Counted from the stretch's first letter, positions 9,901-19,638 are shown. The stretch is 64,000 nucleotides of DNA from Sphingomonas kyeonggiensis (GCF_014196745.1 NZ_JACIEH010000001.1:1876704-1940703); one strand, 5' to 3'. The notes: generated from the sequence alone by a model not told the origin. Numbers and translations: made by a program.

Positions 9901-12900
9901 GGCGATCTCGGCCTGGTCTCCGAATGGGGCTACGCGATCACCGGGCTGGTCGTCGACGGCAACATCATCGGCGGCAAGACCTATGTCGGCGCCGCGCCGG
10001 CGACCGGCGACCAGTTCACCGTGCCCAACGTCTCGCGCCAGCTCGTCGCGCTCGGCGGCGGCGGCGTGGGCGGCGGGATCAGCTTCACCAACAATGTGGT
10101 GAACGGCGATTCCGGCCTCAACACCGGCGTGACCATCGACTCCGCCGGCTCGACCATCACCGGCAACAGCTTCGCCACTACCACTGGCGGCTTCGGCGCG
10201 ATGCTGCGCGTGCGCGGCGCGGGTGCGACGATCGTCGGCAACGCCTTCGACATGGCCGGCGTCGCCTACACCGCCAATGGTCTCTATGTCAGCGACGCGG
10301 CAATGGGCACCGCCAGCTTCGCCGACCTGCTCGCCGCCAACACGCTGATCGGCGCCGGCGCATGGTCGAACAGCTCGGCGACCGGCTATCACAGCTTCAG
10401 CCGCAACATTCAGGCCGCAGTCAACGAGGCCGCACCGGGCGCGGTCGTCACCATCCGTCCCGGCGACTATCTCGAGGGCGTGAGCGGCGTCGGCTATTAT
10501 GGCGATGCCGGCGGCCAGAGCTTCGGCTTGTACCTCTACAAGGACAACATCACCCTGCGCGGCGTCGATGCCGCCGGCAATGCGATCACCGATGCGGACG
10601 ATGTCGCCGCCTTCGTCACGTCGCGCTACCAGGCGGGCTTCGGCGCGCAGCACTTCATCTCGGGCAACGGCGTCACCATCGAGGGCCTGGGCTTCAAGCC
10701 CGCCGCGGCAGGCGACAACAAGACCGTCGAGGTGATCGGCAACGCCTTCACCCTGCGCAACTCGGTGATCGACAACCGCGGCAACCAGACCGCCGCCAAC
10801 CTCTATATCGACGACTTCAACGATCCCTCGCGCACCCGGCTCGAGAGCTTCACGATCACCGGCAACAAGTTCTACGGCGGCACCTATGCCAGCGCGATGG
10901 TCGTCGTCGCCGGCGGCGCGGGCCGCACCACCGACGCCTCGAACCGGATCTTCGCGAACAACAGCCTGACCAGCAGCCTCACCGGCATGCGCGGTTTCCA
11001 GATCCAGGGCTATATGCCCAACACGCCGTGGCAGCAGCTCTATGCCGGTGCGGTGACGGTGACCGGCAACAGCTTCGACGTCGACATCCCCGTCCGCACC
11101 GTCGGCCTGCTGAGCAGCACCTTCGCCTGGGACGACGTGTTCCGCAACAACGGCAACAGCTTCCTGCGCGGCGGCGTGCTCGCCTATGAGGGCAGCTCGA
11201 CCAATGCCCGCGCCACGATCACGGCGGGCGGCGATCCCGACATCCGCATCACCAGCACGATCGACGCGTCGATCGCCCGCGCCCAGAACGGCGACACGGT
11301 GCGGATCCTCGACGGCACCTATGTGCTCGGCTCGCAGCTCAAGATCGATCGCAGCATCGCGCTGGTCGGCCAGTCGCAGGCCGGCACGATCCTCGACGGC
11401 CGCACCGTCGACGATGGCGGCGGTCTCGGCACGATCGGCGTCTACGCCGACGACACCACGCTCAGCAATTTCACCCTGCTCGGCAGCCAGCTCTCGGGCG
11501 GCAATTACGGCATCAAGGTCCAGCCCAACCCGATCAACTACGCGCCGTCGCAGCGCATCAGCAACGTCACGATCAGCGACGTGACGGTGAAGGGCTCGCG
11601 CCGTGCCGAGCTCGACATCAACGGCGCCGTGGGCGTCACCGTCACCAACTTCACCGCCGACGGCCAGAACACCGAAGGCGCCGGCGTCCAGATCACCGAC
11701 AGCGCGAACGTCACGCTGACCGGCGTCCATACGCTCGGCAACAACTGGGGCGGCGTCGCGCTCTACCAGACCAACCGCGCCGGCGGCTATGACGGCCAGA
11801 CCACCAACATCAACATCGACGCTTCCGCGAACAACTTCGAGGAATTCAACGGGCTGTTCGCGCAGCTGGAATCGACCAGCCAAGGCTTCGGCCAGCTCAA
11901 CCTCACCGGCTATGGCTATGCGGTCCGCAACACCGCCCACCGCGCCAATGGCGGGCAGTTCACCTATTTCCGCACCACGCTCCAGGATGCGACGACGTTC
12001 GGGCTCAGCCTCGGCTTCGGCTACAGCACCTCGCTCGAGAACTATACCGGCACCGGCTTCAGCAACATCTTCACCGTCGTACCCGGGCTGACGATCAGCG
12101 CGGCGGCACGCGACGTGCGCATCGGCGGCACGATCAATGTCGCCGCCGGCACCTATGGCGCGAACACCACGATCAGCACCAACGGCGTGTCGCTGATCGG
12201 CGCCGCCGGCGCGAAGATCGACGCCCGCTCCAACGGCAGCAACGGCATCGTGATCGATGCCGACGGCGTCACCGTCTCGGGCTTCGAGATCTTCGGCCCG
12301 GCCGACCAGAGCTATGTCACCTATGCCTGGCCGACGACCACTCGCGGCATCGTGATCGCCAATGGCGCGGACAACGTCACCGTCACCGGCAACAACATCC
12401 ACGACGTCCGCAACGGCATCCTGATCGATGGCCGCAACGCGAATGCGTCGCTGACCAGCAACCTGATCGACAACACCAAGTCGGCCATCTCGGTCCAGTA
12501 TACCGACGGCTCGAACCTCAACATCGCCGGCAACAGCGAAGGTGCATTCGGCAACGAATGGGGCATCATCGCCTATCTGAACGGCGTCTGGAACGGCACC
12601 TCGACGGACGCGTCGAACGGCGCCCTGGGCCCGAACACTCCGCTCGCGGAACAGGCCCGCCTGCTAGCCTTGTCCGTCGCGAATGGCGGCATGGCCGTCT
12701 ACAACCAGGGCTACAGCGCCGCGAACCGCACCCGCGCCTATGTCGACACCACCGGCGTGGCCGGCGCGCAGGGCAGCCAGCGCACCCTGCTCGACCTGCA
12801 GGGCGGCCTGGACGCGGTCGTCGCGGGCGGCACCGTCCATATCGCGGGCGGCACCTATAACGAGAGCGTCACGCTCGACGCACTGCGCGTGCTCGACATC

Positions 12901-15900
12901 GCCGGCCCGATCACGGTCAACGACCTGAGCTTCGGCGCGGGCGCGGCCGGCACCAATATCGGCACCGACGTGACCGCCACCGGCACACTCAGCTTCGCGG
13001 TCGGCCCGGTCCTGACCGGCGACACCAGCCTCGTCGCCGACAGCATCTCGATCGGCGCGATCACCTCCACTTATGGCCTGACGCTGGACGCCACCAGCTC
13101 GGTCTCGATCGGCCAGGCGAACCTCGCCAGCCTGGTCGCCACCGGCAACAGCATCCTCACCGCCGGCGTCACCACCAGCGGTGCGCAGAGCTATACCGGC
13201 AATACTGCGCTGAGCGGCACCTACAACGCCGCCAGCTTCGCCGTGAACGGCGCGACCACGCTGAATGGCAGCACCACCGTGACCACCAGCGGCGGCAATG
13301 CGACACTGGGCGCGATCGGTGGCACGGGCGCGCTGAGCGTCAATGCCGGTGCGGGCAATGTCTCGCTCGGCGCCGTGACCGGCCTCGCCTCGCTTTCCGC
13401 CACCGGTACGTCGATCGCCACCGCCGGCGCCACCACCAATGGCGCGCAGAGCTATACCGGCGCGACGACACTGAACGGCACCTACCGCGCGAGCGGAGCC
13501 TTCACCGTCAACGGCGCGACGACGCTTGCGGGCGCCACCCAGGTCAACACGAGCAACGGCGCCGCCAATATCGTGCTGGGCACGGTCACCGGAGCGAATG
13601 ATCTCACGCTCGCCTCGGGGAGCGGCAATATCACGATCGGCCTCGCCACCGGCCTCGCCAGCCTGTCGGCCTATGGCAGCAGCATCGCGACCGTTGGCGC
13701 CTCGACCAGTGGTGCGCAGCTCTATAGCGGCAGCCTGATCTCGGCGGGGGGCAGCTTCACCGCGGGCAACAGCCTGACCTTCGGCGGCACCACCCAGCTG
13801 ACCGCCGATCTCACCGTCAACGGCAATGTCAGCGATACCGGCTTCAACGTGGGCTTCGGCGCGATCACCGGCAACGGCTACCCCCTGATCGCGAACGCCC
13901 ATGGCGGCCGGCTGAGCTTCCTCGGCGTGTCGAACGTCGGCACGCTCACCGGCACCGGTGGAACGATCTACACCTCGGGCGTCACCAGCAATGGTGCGCA
14001 GACCTATAATGGCGGCGGGGTGTTCTCCGGCACCTACACGACCAATGGCGGTGCCTTCACCCTCAACGGCTCGTCCACGCTCGCCGGCACCTACATCACC
14101 AATGGTGGCGCCTTTACCGTCACCGGCACTTCGATGCTCGGCTCGGCCATGTCGGTCACCACTACGGGCGGCAATATCAGCTTCGGCAATTTCGCCAGCT
14201 TCGGCTTCTCCAGCGCCTTCACCGTGAATGCAGGTACGGGCAATGTGACGCTTGGCAACGCCACCGGCATCAGTAGCTTCACCGCCACCGGCGCGACCAT
14301 CACCACCGTGGGCGTCACCAGCACCGGCGCGCAGACCTATAACGGCGCAACCAGCCTCAACGGCACCTATAGTGCCGGCGGCAATTTCACGGTCAACGGC
14401 ACGGCCAGCGTTTCGGGAGCCACGAACGTGGCCACGAACGGGGGCAATGCCAGCTTCGGCGCGGTCAGCGGTGGCAACGCCCTGGCAGTGAATGCCGGCA
14501 CCGGCACGGTCTCGTTCGGCGGCGCGGTGAACGGCCTGACAAGCCTCTCTGCGATCGGTTCGAGCATCTCGACCGCGGGCGTCGCCACCAGCGGCAACCA
14601 GAGCTATGCGGGCGCGACCGCGCTCGGCGGCAACTACAGCACCAATGGCGGCAGCCTGACCGTGCAGGGCGCCTCGACGCTCACCGGCGCGACCAGCATC
14701 GTCACCGGCGGTGGCGCGGCAACGCTCGGCACGGTCACCGGCAACAGCAACGCCCTCACCGTCAATGGCGGAACCGGCGGTGTGACGCTGGGCGCTGTCT
14801 CGGGCGTCGCCTCGCTCACCGCGACCGGTGCGACCATCGCCACCTCCGGCGTCGCCAGCAGCGGCGCCCAGAGCTACAACGGCGCGACCTCGCTTGCCGG
14901 CAACTATTCGACCAACAATGCGGGCTTCACCGTCAACGGCGCGGCGACGCTCGCCGGGGCGACCGCAGTCAGCACCCTTGGCGGCAATATCGGCTTCGGC
15001 ACGATCTCCGGCGCGGGCAACGCGCTGACCACCACCGCCGGCTTCGGCAGCATCACCCTGGGCACCGCGACGGGCCTCGGCTCGCTGGCTGCCAGCGGCG
15101 CCAGCATCGCGACGGCGGGCGTCGGCAGCACCGGCGCCCAGAGCTATACCGGCACCGCCCGGCTCAACGGCAGCTACAATGCCGGCGGCACCTTCACCGT
15201 CACCGGCACGACCATGCTGGCCGGGGATAGCAGCGTCACCACTTCGGGCGGCAATGCGACCTTCGGCGTCGTCAACGGCGCGCGGGCGCTTACGGTCAAC
15301 ACCGGCACCGGCAACGTCACGCTGGGCGCGGTGAACGGTCTCACCGCGCTATCCGTGACCGGGCGCGGCATCCTCACCAATGGCGCCAACACCACGGGCA
15401 CGCAGAGCTATACCGGCGCGACGCTCCTGCGCGGCAACTACAACACCAATGGCGGCGCCTTCAGCGTCACCGGCACCTCGACCGTCGCCGCCGGCGGCGG
15501 CGCCAATGTCGCGACGCAGGGCGGCGATATCAGCCTCCGCACCGTCATCGGTCCGAACGGCAGCCTGCTCGCCAATGCCGGCACCGGCAATGTGACGCTC
15601 GGCCCGGTCAACGGGATCGCAGCGCTCACCGTCACCGGGACGAGGATCACCACCGCCGGCGCATCGACCACGGCGGATCAGATCTATATCGGCCAGCAGA
15701 CCATCATGAACGGCGCCTATACCGGCATCGGCGTCACGGTGCTCGGCGACACGATCCTGAGCGGCTCGACTGCGATCACCGTCGCGGATGGCGCGGTTGC
15801 GCTGGGTTCGGTCATCGGCAATGGCGGCACCGGCTTCTCCGTCAATGCGGGCAGCGACGGCACCGTCCTGGTCCGCTCGGTGACCGGCGTGACCGATCTC

Positions 15901-18699
15901 TCGCTCACCGGCCGGGTCGTGAACAATTACGGCGCGGTGACCAGCGGATCGCAGAGCTACAATGGCAGCATCAGCCTGGCCGGGGAGCACACCGCGGGCG
16001 GTGACATCACCGTCAACGGCGCCGCCGACCTAGCCGAGGACACCAGCGTTCTGGCCGGCGGCAATGTCAACTTCGGCACGATCACCGGTGCCCAGGCGCT
16101 CGCGATCGAGGCGGCGGGCAACCTCACGCTCGGTGCGGTCAACGGCCTTACTTCACTTTCGGCGACCGGCGCTTCGATCACCACTGCCGGCGCCTCGACC
16201 AGTGGCGCGCAGAGCTATACCGGCTCGACCACGCTGAACGGCGTCTATGACGCCGCCAGCTTCAGCGCCGGCGCCACCACGCTCGGCGGCACCACGACGG
16301 TCACGGCCGGCGGCAGCGCCGCGTTCGGCACCGTGACGGGCGGCGGCAATGCGCTGACCGTAACCGCCGGGAGCATCTCGCTCGGCGCCGCTTCGGATCT
16401 GGCCTCGCTCACCGCCACTGGCGCCACGATCACCACCTCGGGTGTCGCCAGCACCGGCGCGCAGCTCTACAATGGCGCGACCAGCCTCAACGGCGCGTAC
16501 AGCACCGCTGGCGGCGACTTCACCGTCACCGGCGCGGCGACCACGGTGAACGCCGTGACGGTCTCGACCACGGGCGGCAATGCCAGCCTCGGCACGGTCG
16601 GCGGCGTTGGCGACCTGACCATCGGCGCCGGCACCGGTAACGTCACGCTCGGTGCGGTCGGCGGCATCGCCTCGCTGTCGGTCACCGGCGCGAACATCGC
16701 CACGGCCGGCGCCACCACCGTCGGCGCGCAGAGCTATACCGGCGCGACCAGCCTGAGCGGCAACTATGCCACGGCGGGCAGCTTCACCGTAAACGGCGCG
16801 GCGACGCTCGCAGGGACCACGGCGATCACTACCGGGGGCGGCAACGCCGTGCTGGGCACGATCGCCGGCCCGAACGCTCTTGCCGTCGATGCTGGTACCG
16901 GCACCGTGACCCTCGGCACCGTTTCGGGCCTGGCCTCGCTCACCGCCACCGGCGCCGCGATCATCACCGCCGGCGTCTCGACCAGCGGCGCCCAGAACTA
17001 CACCGGTGCGACCGTGCTGAACGGGGGTTACACGGCCGGCAGCTTCGTCGTGAACGGCAGCGCCACGCCGGCCGGCGCGACTTCGGTGGTGACCAGCGGC
17101 GGTAGTGTCAGCCTCGGCGCAGTCGGCGGCAACGCAAGCTTGGGCGTCAACAGCGGTACGGGATCCGTTTCGCTCGGAGCGGTGTCGGTGGCCAGCCTTT
17201 CGGTGACCGGCGCAAACATCGCTACGCTCGGCGTCTCGACCAGTGGGGCCCAGAGCTACACCGGCGCGACCAGCCTGAACGGCGCCTACACCACCGGCGG
17301 CGGCGCCTTCACCATCAGCGGCGCCACCAGCCTGGCCGGCAATACCAGCGTGACCAGCGGCAACGGCGCGATCTCGCTCGGCGCGGTCGATGCCGCGGTG
17401 GCCGGCAGCCAGAGCCTGGCGCTCAATGCGGGCACCGGATCGGTGGCGCTGGGCGACAGCGGCGCGGTCCGCCGCCTCGGGGCGACTTCGGTCAATGCCG
17501 GCACGACGGTGCTGAACGGCGCGACCTATGCGGCCAACAGCCTGGGCTTCACCGGCGGCGCGGGCGCAACGGTGCGGCTGACCCAGGGCAGCACGGTGTT
17601 CAACACCAGCCTGCCCGGCGGCGCAGGCGGCGCGATCTCGATCGTCCCGGCCCTGGTCGGCACCACCAACGCGCAGCAGAACGTCACCTTCACCGCCGGC
17701 AACGGCCTGACGGCGAACAGCGGCGACGTGAGCCTGGGCAATGCCGGTACGGATTCGATCCGCCTCGGCGCGCTGAGCGTTACCGGCCGCAACTTCTCGG
17801 CTGCGACGGTCAAGCTCGCGGGCAACTACACGTCGGTACTGAGCGGCTCGCAGCTGTTCACCGCCGACACGCTCGACACGCTGGGCAACGTCAACGCCCA
17901 GGTGGCAGGCAATGAGAGCGGCTCGATCCGCGCCGGCGGTTCGGTGACGATCGTCGCGGGCGGCTCGGGCAGCGGCTCGCTCATCGCCGGCGGCCCGGTC
18001 AATCTCGGCTATGGCGGCAACGTCAGCCGCACGATCAACGCGCAGGGCAATGTCGCAGTGAACAGCGGCGGCGCGATCACCGGCCCGATCGTCTCGGCCG
18101 GCTCGGTGAGCCTGACCACCACCAGCGGCGCGGTCACCTCGGCGGTGACCGGCGGCAGCACCGTCTCGATCCTCTCGCAGATCGGTACGATCGGCGCGAC
18201 CGTGACCGCCGCCGGCGGCGTCACCGTCCAGACCAACGGCAACCTCACCGGCAGCTATACCAGCCCATCGACGATCACCCTCACCTCGATCCGCCCGATC
18301 AGCGTGGTGGTGAACGGCAATGTCGTCACGATCACCGCGCCCAGCGGCACGGTCACCGGCGTGTTCAGCGAGATCCACACCAACAACACCGGCACGCTGA
18401 TCGTGAACGACCAGCCGATCATCGGCAGCGGCACCACCGAGGCCCGCCAGATCATCATCGATCGGTTCGTGGTTCCCGCGGGCGGCACCGTCGCCGCCAA
18501 TGGCGAGATCCAGCTGCCGGTCGGCCTGGCGCTCGGCCTGATCGCGCCGGCGGGCAACGGCCAGGACGGCCAGCGCCCGGCAGTGGTGGTCAACAACGTC
18601 GCCCGCCTCGGCGAGCTGCTGCGGATCGGCTACACCGCGATCATCATCCAGCTCGACGACAGCAATGTCGATCTGGAAGAGGAACTGGCTGGCCAGTAA
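6925..18699 (+). CDS. Giant TpsA exoprotein (filamentous haemagglutinin-type)
   Basis: A 3,924-residue secreted protein, partner of the TpsB upstream. The ATG at 6925 has GGGGA eight bases before it; an ATG at 6910 is in frame but lacks a site. An extended signal peptide ends NPARAQ near residue 45. The TPS secretion domain follows, with the hallmark NPNGVLF (about residues 130-136) and VNVGSLIAST. Next come right-handed beta-helix modules: a pair (A, B), a unique stretch, then duplicates in reversed order (B', A'). About 16 repeats of 80-110 residues follow, each with a GAQSYTGA-like core. The non-repetitive C-terminus ends in DLEEELAGQ. Such proteins act as adhesins or biofilm factors, but no toxin domain, RGD or lectin fold is recognisable. 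A strong hairpin follows the stop. Confidence 0.93.
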   Translation: MSKLHSAKAAIASSKGTRRRLKRSTLLLSAGLAAIMLANPARAQLASTALPTGGDVVAGSATIGTPTPTSMTINQGTDRAVINWNSFDIGSGASVTFVQPSTTSIAVNRVVSGAAPSEIAGQLNANGRIAILNPNGVLFSGTANVNVGSLIASTGDIDQAAFTAGGNMEITGATTGSIVVNGNINISAGSLGLAAFVAPTVRNSGVITARAGRVQLGGGTAFTLDLAGDGLLSIGVPASSALVENNGQIFAEGGRIQMSAKSAGAAVDNLINTGTLSVDSVTIDNGTIVLEAVGGSANLRGTVAANDRASVSRNILISSDQGVNISGNLSGASGTVNITAPHIYGTGKISTATALKLNLSNNGSDTRGQGNFINDALGVIGTTAFGTTISLGAGTYGSGVRIDADNVTIDGMGVAKIGWTSGIENAIDIWGDWVRIQNLEISGPATSAYTSFNWGSTYSRGIFVNRYADNVQLLNNNIHDIRTGIIVDGRNVNTYLLDNRIDNTKSAISVQYTDGSNVTMTGNTQGQYGNEWGINLYLNGILQGDGVTILTSAGSLGANTPLAEQQRLLALRAANGGMEVQNQGWSASNRTAAYVSTAGSDSNQGSPLGTLASVQAGVNAVVTGGTVHVADGTYNLSNTLFIQKSLTLLGASEAGTIFNASGLGVYGMRVHADNVTLGDFTLLAPSAVSTSTYGLKVEVGAGDANGNARIDDFAIRNVTISGSRKTGLDLNSVIGATIDNVNVTGALAGNGIAITDSANVLVKNSSTSGNAWGGLALYQANGATGSNQQLTGITIEGNNAFSESNGLYLQDSSAINDPGTLNIAGYDHIVRNTAFRADGSQFTFFRTSLSDATGYALSLGTPTSSSIEGWNGSAGTNAFTVVSGLGIGAAVRDARANATINVGAGTYVENVLINKSGISLTGAGRDLTTITGISGVGALGTVTLAAGSSNTTLSGFTINGIENGNPGSETAAVYLQQTNTGSRITNNRILAAGDLGLVSEWGYAITGLVVDGNIIGGKTYVGAAPATGDQFTVPNVSRQLVALGGGGVGGGISFTNNVVNGDSGLNTGVTIDSAGSTITGNSFATTTGGFGAMLRVRGAGATIVGNAFDMAGVAYTANGLYVSDAAMGTASFADLLAANTLIGAGAWSNSSATGYHSFSRNIQAAVNEAAPGAVVTIRPGDYLEGVSGVGYYGDAGGQSFGLYLYKDNITLRGVDAAGNAITDADDVAAFVTSRYQAGFGAQHFISGNGVTIEGLGFKPAAAGDNKTVEVIGNAFTLRNSVIDNRGNQTAANLYIDDFNDPSRTRLESFTITGNKFYGGTYASAMVVVAGGAGRTTDASNRIFANNSLTSSLTGMRGFQIQGYMPNTPWQQLYAGAVTVTGNSFDVDIPVRTVGLLSSTFAWDDVFRNNGNSFLRGGVLAYEGSSTNARATITAGGDPDIRITSTIDASIARAQNGDTVRILDGTYVLGSQLKIDRSIALVGQSQAGTILDGRTVDDGGGLGTIGVYADDTTLSNFTLLGSQLSGGNYGIKVQPNPINYAPSQRISNVTISDVTVKGSRRAELDINGAVGVTVTNFTADGQNTEGAGVQITDSANVTLTGVHTLGNNWGGVALYQTNRAGGYDGQTTNINIDASANNFEEFNGLFAQLESTSQGFGQLNLTGYGYAVRNTAHRANGGQFTYFRTTLQDATTFGLSLGFGYSTSLENYTGTGFSNIFTVVPGLTISAAARDVRIGGTINVAAGTYGANTTISTNGVSLIGAAGAKIDARSNGSNGIVIDADGVTVSGFEIFGPADQSYVTYAWPTTTRGIVIANGADNVTVTGNNIHDVRNGILIDGRNANASLTSNLIDNTKSAISVQYTDGSNLNIAGNSEGAFGNEWGIIAYLNGVWNGTSTDASNGALGPNTPLAEQARLLALSVANGGMAVYNQGYSAANRTRAYVDTTGVAGAQGSQRTLLDLQGGLDAVVAGGTVHIAGGTYNESVTLDALRVLDIAGPITVNDLSFGAGAAGTNIGTDVTATGTLSFAVGPVLTGDTSLVADSISIGAITSTYGLTLDATSSVSIGQANLASLVATGNSILTAGVTTSGAQSYTGNTALSGTYNAASFAVNGATTLNGSTTVTTSGGNATLGAIGGTGALSVNAGAGNVSLGAVTGLASLSATGTSIATAGATTNGAQSYTGATTLNGTYRASGAFTVNGATTLAGATQVNTSNGAANIVLGTVTGANDLTLASGSGNITIGLATGLASLSAYGSSIATVGASTSGAQLYSGSLISAGGSFTAGNSLTFGGTTQLTADLTVNGNVSDTGFNVGFGAITGNGYPLIANAHGGRLSFLGVSNVGTLTGTGGTIYTSGVTSNGAQTYNGGGVFSGTYTTNGGAFTLNGSSTLAGTYITNGGAFTVTGTSMLGSAMSVTTTGGNISFGNFASFGFSSAFTVNAGTGNVTLGNATGISSFTATGATITTVGVTSTGAQTYNGATSLNGTYSAGGNFTVNGTASVSGATNVATNGGNASFGAVSGGNALAVNAGTGTVSFGGAVNGLTSLSAIGSSISTAGVATSGNQSYAGATALGGNYSTNGGSLTVQGASTLTGATSIVTGGGAATLGTVTGNSNALTVNGGTGGVTLGAVSGVASLTATGATIATSGVASSGAQSYNGATSLAGNYSTNNAGFTVNGAATLAGATAVSTLGGNIGFGTISGAGNALTTTAGFGSITLGTATGLGSLAASGASIATAGVGSTGAQSYTGTARLNGSYNAGGTFTVTGTTMLAGDSSVTTSGGNATFGVVNGARALTVNTGTGNVTLGAVNGLTALSVTGRGILTNGANTTGTQSYTGATLLRGNYNTNGGAFSVTGTSTVAAGGGANVATQGGDISLRTVIGPNGSLLANAGTGNVTLGPVNGIAALTVTGTRITTAGASTTADQIYIGQQTIMNGAYTGIGVTVLGDTILSGSTAITVADGAVALGSVIGNGGTGFSVNAGSDGTVLVRSVTGVTDLSLTGRVVNNYGAVTSGSQSYNGSISLAGEHTAGGDITVNGAADLAEDTSVLAGGNVNFGTITGAQALAIEAAGNLTLGAVNGLTSLSATGASITTAGASTSGAQSYTGSTTLNGVYDAASFSAGATTLGGTTTVTAGGSAAFGTVTGGGNALTVTAGSISLGAASDLASLTATGATITTSGVASTGAQLYNGATSLNGAYSTAGGDFTVTGAATTVNAVTVSTTGGNASLGTVGGVGDLTIGAGTGNVTLGAVGGIASLSVTGANIATAGATTVGAQSYTGATSLSGNYATAGSFTVNGAATLAGTTAITTGGGNAVLGTIAGPNALAVDAGTGTVTLGTVSGLASLTATGAAIITAGVSTSGAQNYTGATVLNGGYTAGSFVVNGSATPAGATSVVTSGGSVSLGAVGGNASLGVNSGTGSVSLGAVSVASLSVTGANIATLGVSTSGAQSYTGATSLNGAYTTGGGAFTISGATSLAGNTSVTSGNGAISLGAVDAAVAGSQSLALNAGTGSVALGDSGAVRRLGATSVNAGTTVLNGATYAANSLGFTGGAGATVRLTQGSTVFNTSLPGGAGGAISIVPALVGTTNAQQNVTFTAGNGLTANSGDVSLGNAGTDSIRLGALSVTGRNFSAATVKLAGNYTSVLSGSQLFTADTLDTLGNVNAQVAGNESGSIRAGGSVTIVAGGSGSGSLIAGGPVNLGYGGNVSRTINAQGNVAVNSGGAITGPIVSAGSVSLTTTSGAVTSAVTGGSTVSILSQIGTIGATVTAAGGVTVQTNGNLTGSYTSPSTITLTSIRPISVVVNGNVVTITAPSGTVTGVFSEIHTNNTGTLIVNDQPIIGSGTTEARQIIIDRFVVPAGGTVAANGEIQLPVGLALGLIAPAGNGQDGQRPAVVVNNVARLGELLRIGYTAIIIQLDDSNVDLEEELAGQ
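8089..12860 (+). repeat. Duplicated beta-helix modules inside TpsA, order A-B-X-B'-A'
   Basis: Module A (about 8089-8830) and A' (about 12160-12860) share long stretches such as NTKSAISVQYTDGSN and PNTPLAEQARLLAL/ANTPLAEQQRLLAL. Module B (about 8830-9655) and B' (about 11330-12155) share ITDSANV, WGGLALYQ/WGGVALYQ and AVRNTAHRANG/IVRNTAFRADG. A 52-base stretch is identical between A (8424-8475) and A' (12465-12516), so at least part of the duplication is recent or kept alike by gene conversion. Boundaries are by eye. Confidence 0.8.
13140..17510 (+). repeat. About 16 tandem repeats in TpsA
   Basis: Repeats of 80-110 residues run head to tail. Each contains an ATITTAGVSTSGAQSYTGA-like opening, a LNGTY strand, an FTVNGAATLAGAT strand and a closing GTGNVTLGAVNGLASLSATG segment. 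I count 16 by the SGAQSY core; two near 13.7-14.2 kb are more diverged and one is longer. The pattern fits successive coils of a parallel beta-helix or filament. Confidence 0.85.
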
Positions 18700-18719
18700 T
18701 CCGGGCGAAGACCGCGAGC

Positions 18720-18749
18720 GAAGGGGGCCGGGGAAATCCGGGCCCCTTC
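18720..18749 (+). terminator. Hairpin after tpsA
   Basis: Arms of about 12 bases (GAAGGGGGCCGG and CCGGGCCCCTTC, one mismatch) around a six-base loop, 20 bases after the TpsA stop. There is no clear T tract, so Rho-independent action is probable but not certain. Confidence 0.65.
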
Positions 18750-18990
18750 ACGGCGCCGGCTTGCCACCCTTGTCCGCGCGCTTCCGGCAGGCACGCGGGC
18801 TTTTGCCGCGGCCCGGTCCGTCATCGCGGCCTTGCGCCTGTCGTCCACGATACCGGCAACGTCTCCTCCGACAGGCCAGCTCGGCATGGGCCTATCCCCG
18901 GCAATGAAGCCAAGCTTTGCGAGGATCGTTGTTCGCGCTAGAACCCGCAAGGTCGGGCACGCACCAGCGTTACGAGGAGCAGATGCCGCT

Positions 18991-19638
18991 ATGCACGGAC
19001 CAGCTGATTTCGAACTTTCCCGGCGCGGCGTCTTGATCGGCGGCGCGGCCTCGGTGGCGGCCACCGCCGCGGCGCCCTCCGCCGAAGCACAGGCCGCAGC
19101 TTCTGCCGGCGCCGGCACCCCGGTGATGGCCAGCGTCACGCTCAAGGTGAACGGCAAGGCGCATGCGCTGGAGCTCGACACCCGCACGACGCTGCTCGAT
19201 GCGCTGCGCGAGCATCTGCTGCTCGGCGGCACCAAGAAGGGCTGCGACCACGGCCAGTGCGGCGCCTGCACGGTGATCGTCGACGGGCGGCGGATCAACA
19301 GCTGCCTCAGCCTCGCAGTGATGCACGAAGGCGATGCGATCACCACGGTCGAGGGGCTGGGCACGCCCGAGAAGCTCCACCCGATGCAGGCCGCCTTCGT
19401 CAAGCATGACGGCTATCAGTGCGGCTATTGCACCCCCGGCCAGATCTGCTCGGCGGTGGCGGTGCTCGACGAGATCCGCGCCGGCATCCCCAGCCACGTC
19501 ACCGGCGACATCGCGGGCAAGCCGGCGATGAGTGCCGACGAGATCCGCGAGCGGATGAGCGGCAATATCTGCCGCTGCGGCGCCTATTCCAACATCGTCG
19601 AGGCGATCAGCGAAGTCGCCGCACGGAGGAAGGCATGA
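18991..19638 (+). CDS. 2Fe-2S subunit of periplasmic aldehyde oxidoreductase (PaoA/YagT-like)
   Basis: Small iron-sulfur subunit of a xanthine-dehydrogenase-family enzyme; it passes electrons from the molybdenum site towards FAD. The 215-residue protein starts with a twin-arginine signal ([12 protein letters not shown], residues 10-20), so the folded complex is exported by Tat. The first cluster is held by Cys85, 90, 93 and 105 in [14 protein letters not shown] and NSCLSL. The second is held by the CGYCTPGQ and NICRCGAY motifs. The ATG at 18991 follows GAGGAG. The next gene starts within its stop codon (ATGA), so the three subunits are translationally coupled. Confidence 0.93.
   Translation: MHGPADFELSRRGVLIGGAASVAATAAAPSAEAQAAASAGAGTPVMASVTLKVNGKAHALELDTRTTLLDALREHLLLGGTKKGCDHGQCGACTVIVDGRRINSCLSLAVMHEGDAITTVEGLGTPEKLHPMQAAFVKHDGYQCGYCTPGQICSAVAVLDEIRAGIPSHVTGDIAGKPAMSADEIRERMSGNICRCGAYSNIVEAISEVAARRKA

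Noticed and set aside
13140..17510. CRISPR-like array
   Set aside because: The repeats are protein-coding, of 240-330 bases, in frame, and diverged; there are no short identical repeats with unique spacers.
6961..18378. Several long minus-strand frames opposite tpsA
   Set aside because: They reflect the codon pattern of the tpsA repeats, show no recognisable domains or ribosome sites, and the plus-strand gene has a TPS domain and a partner transporter.
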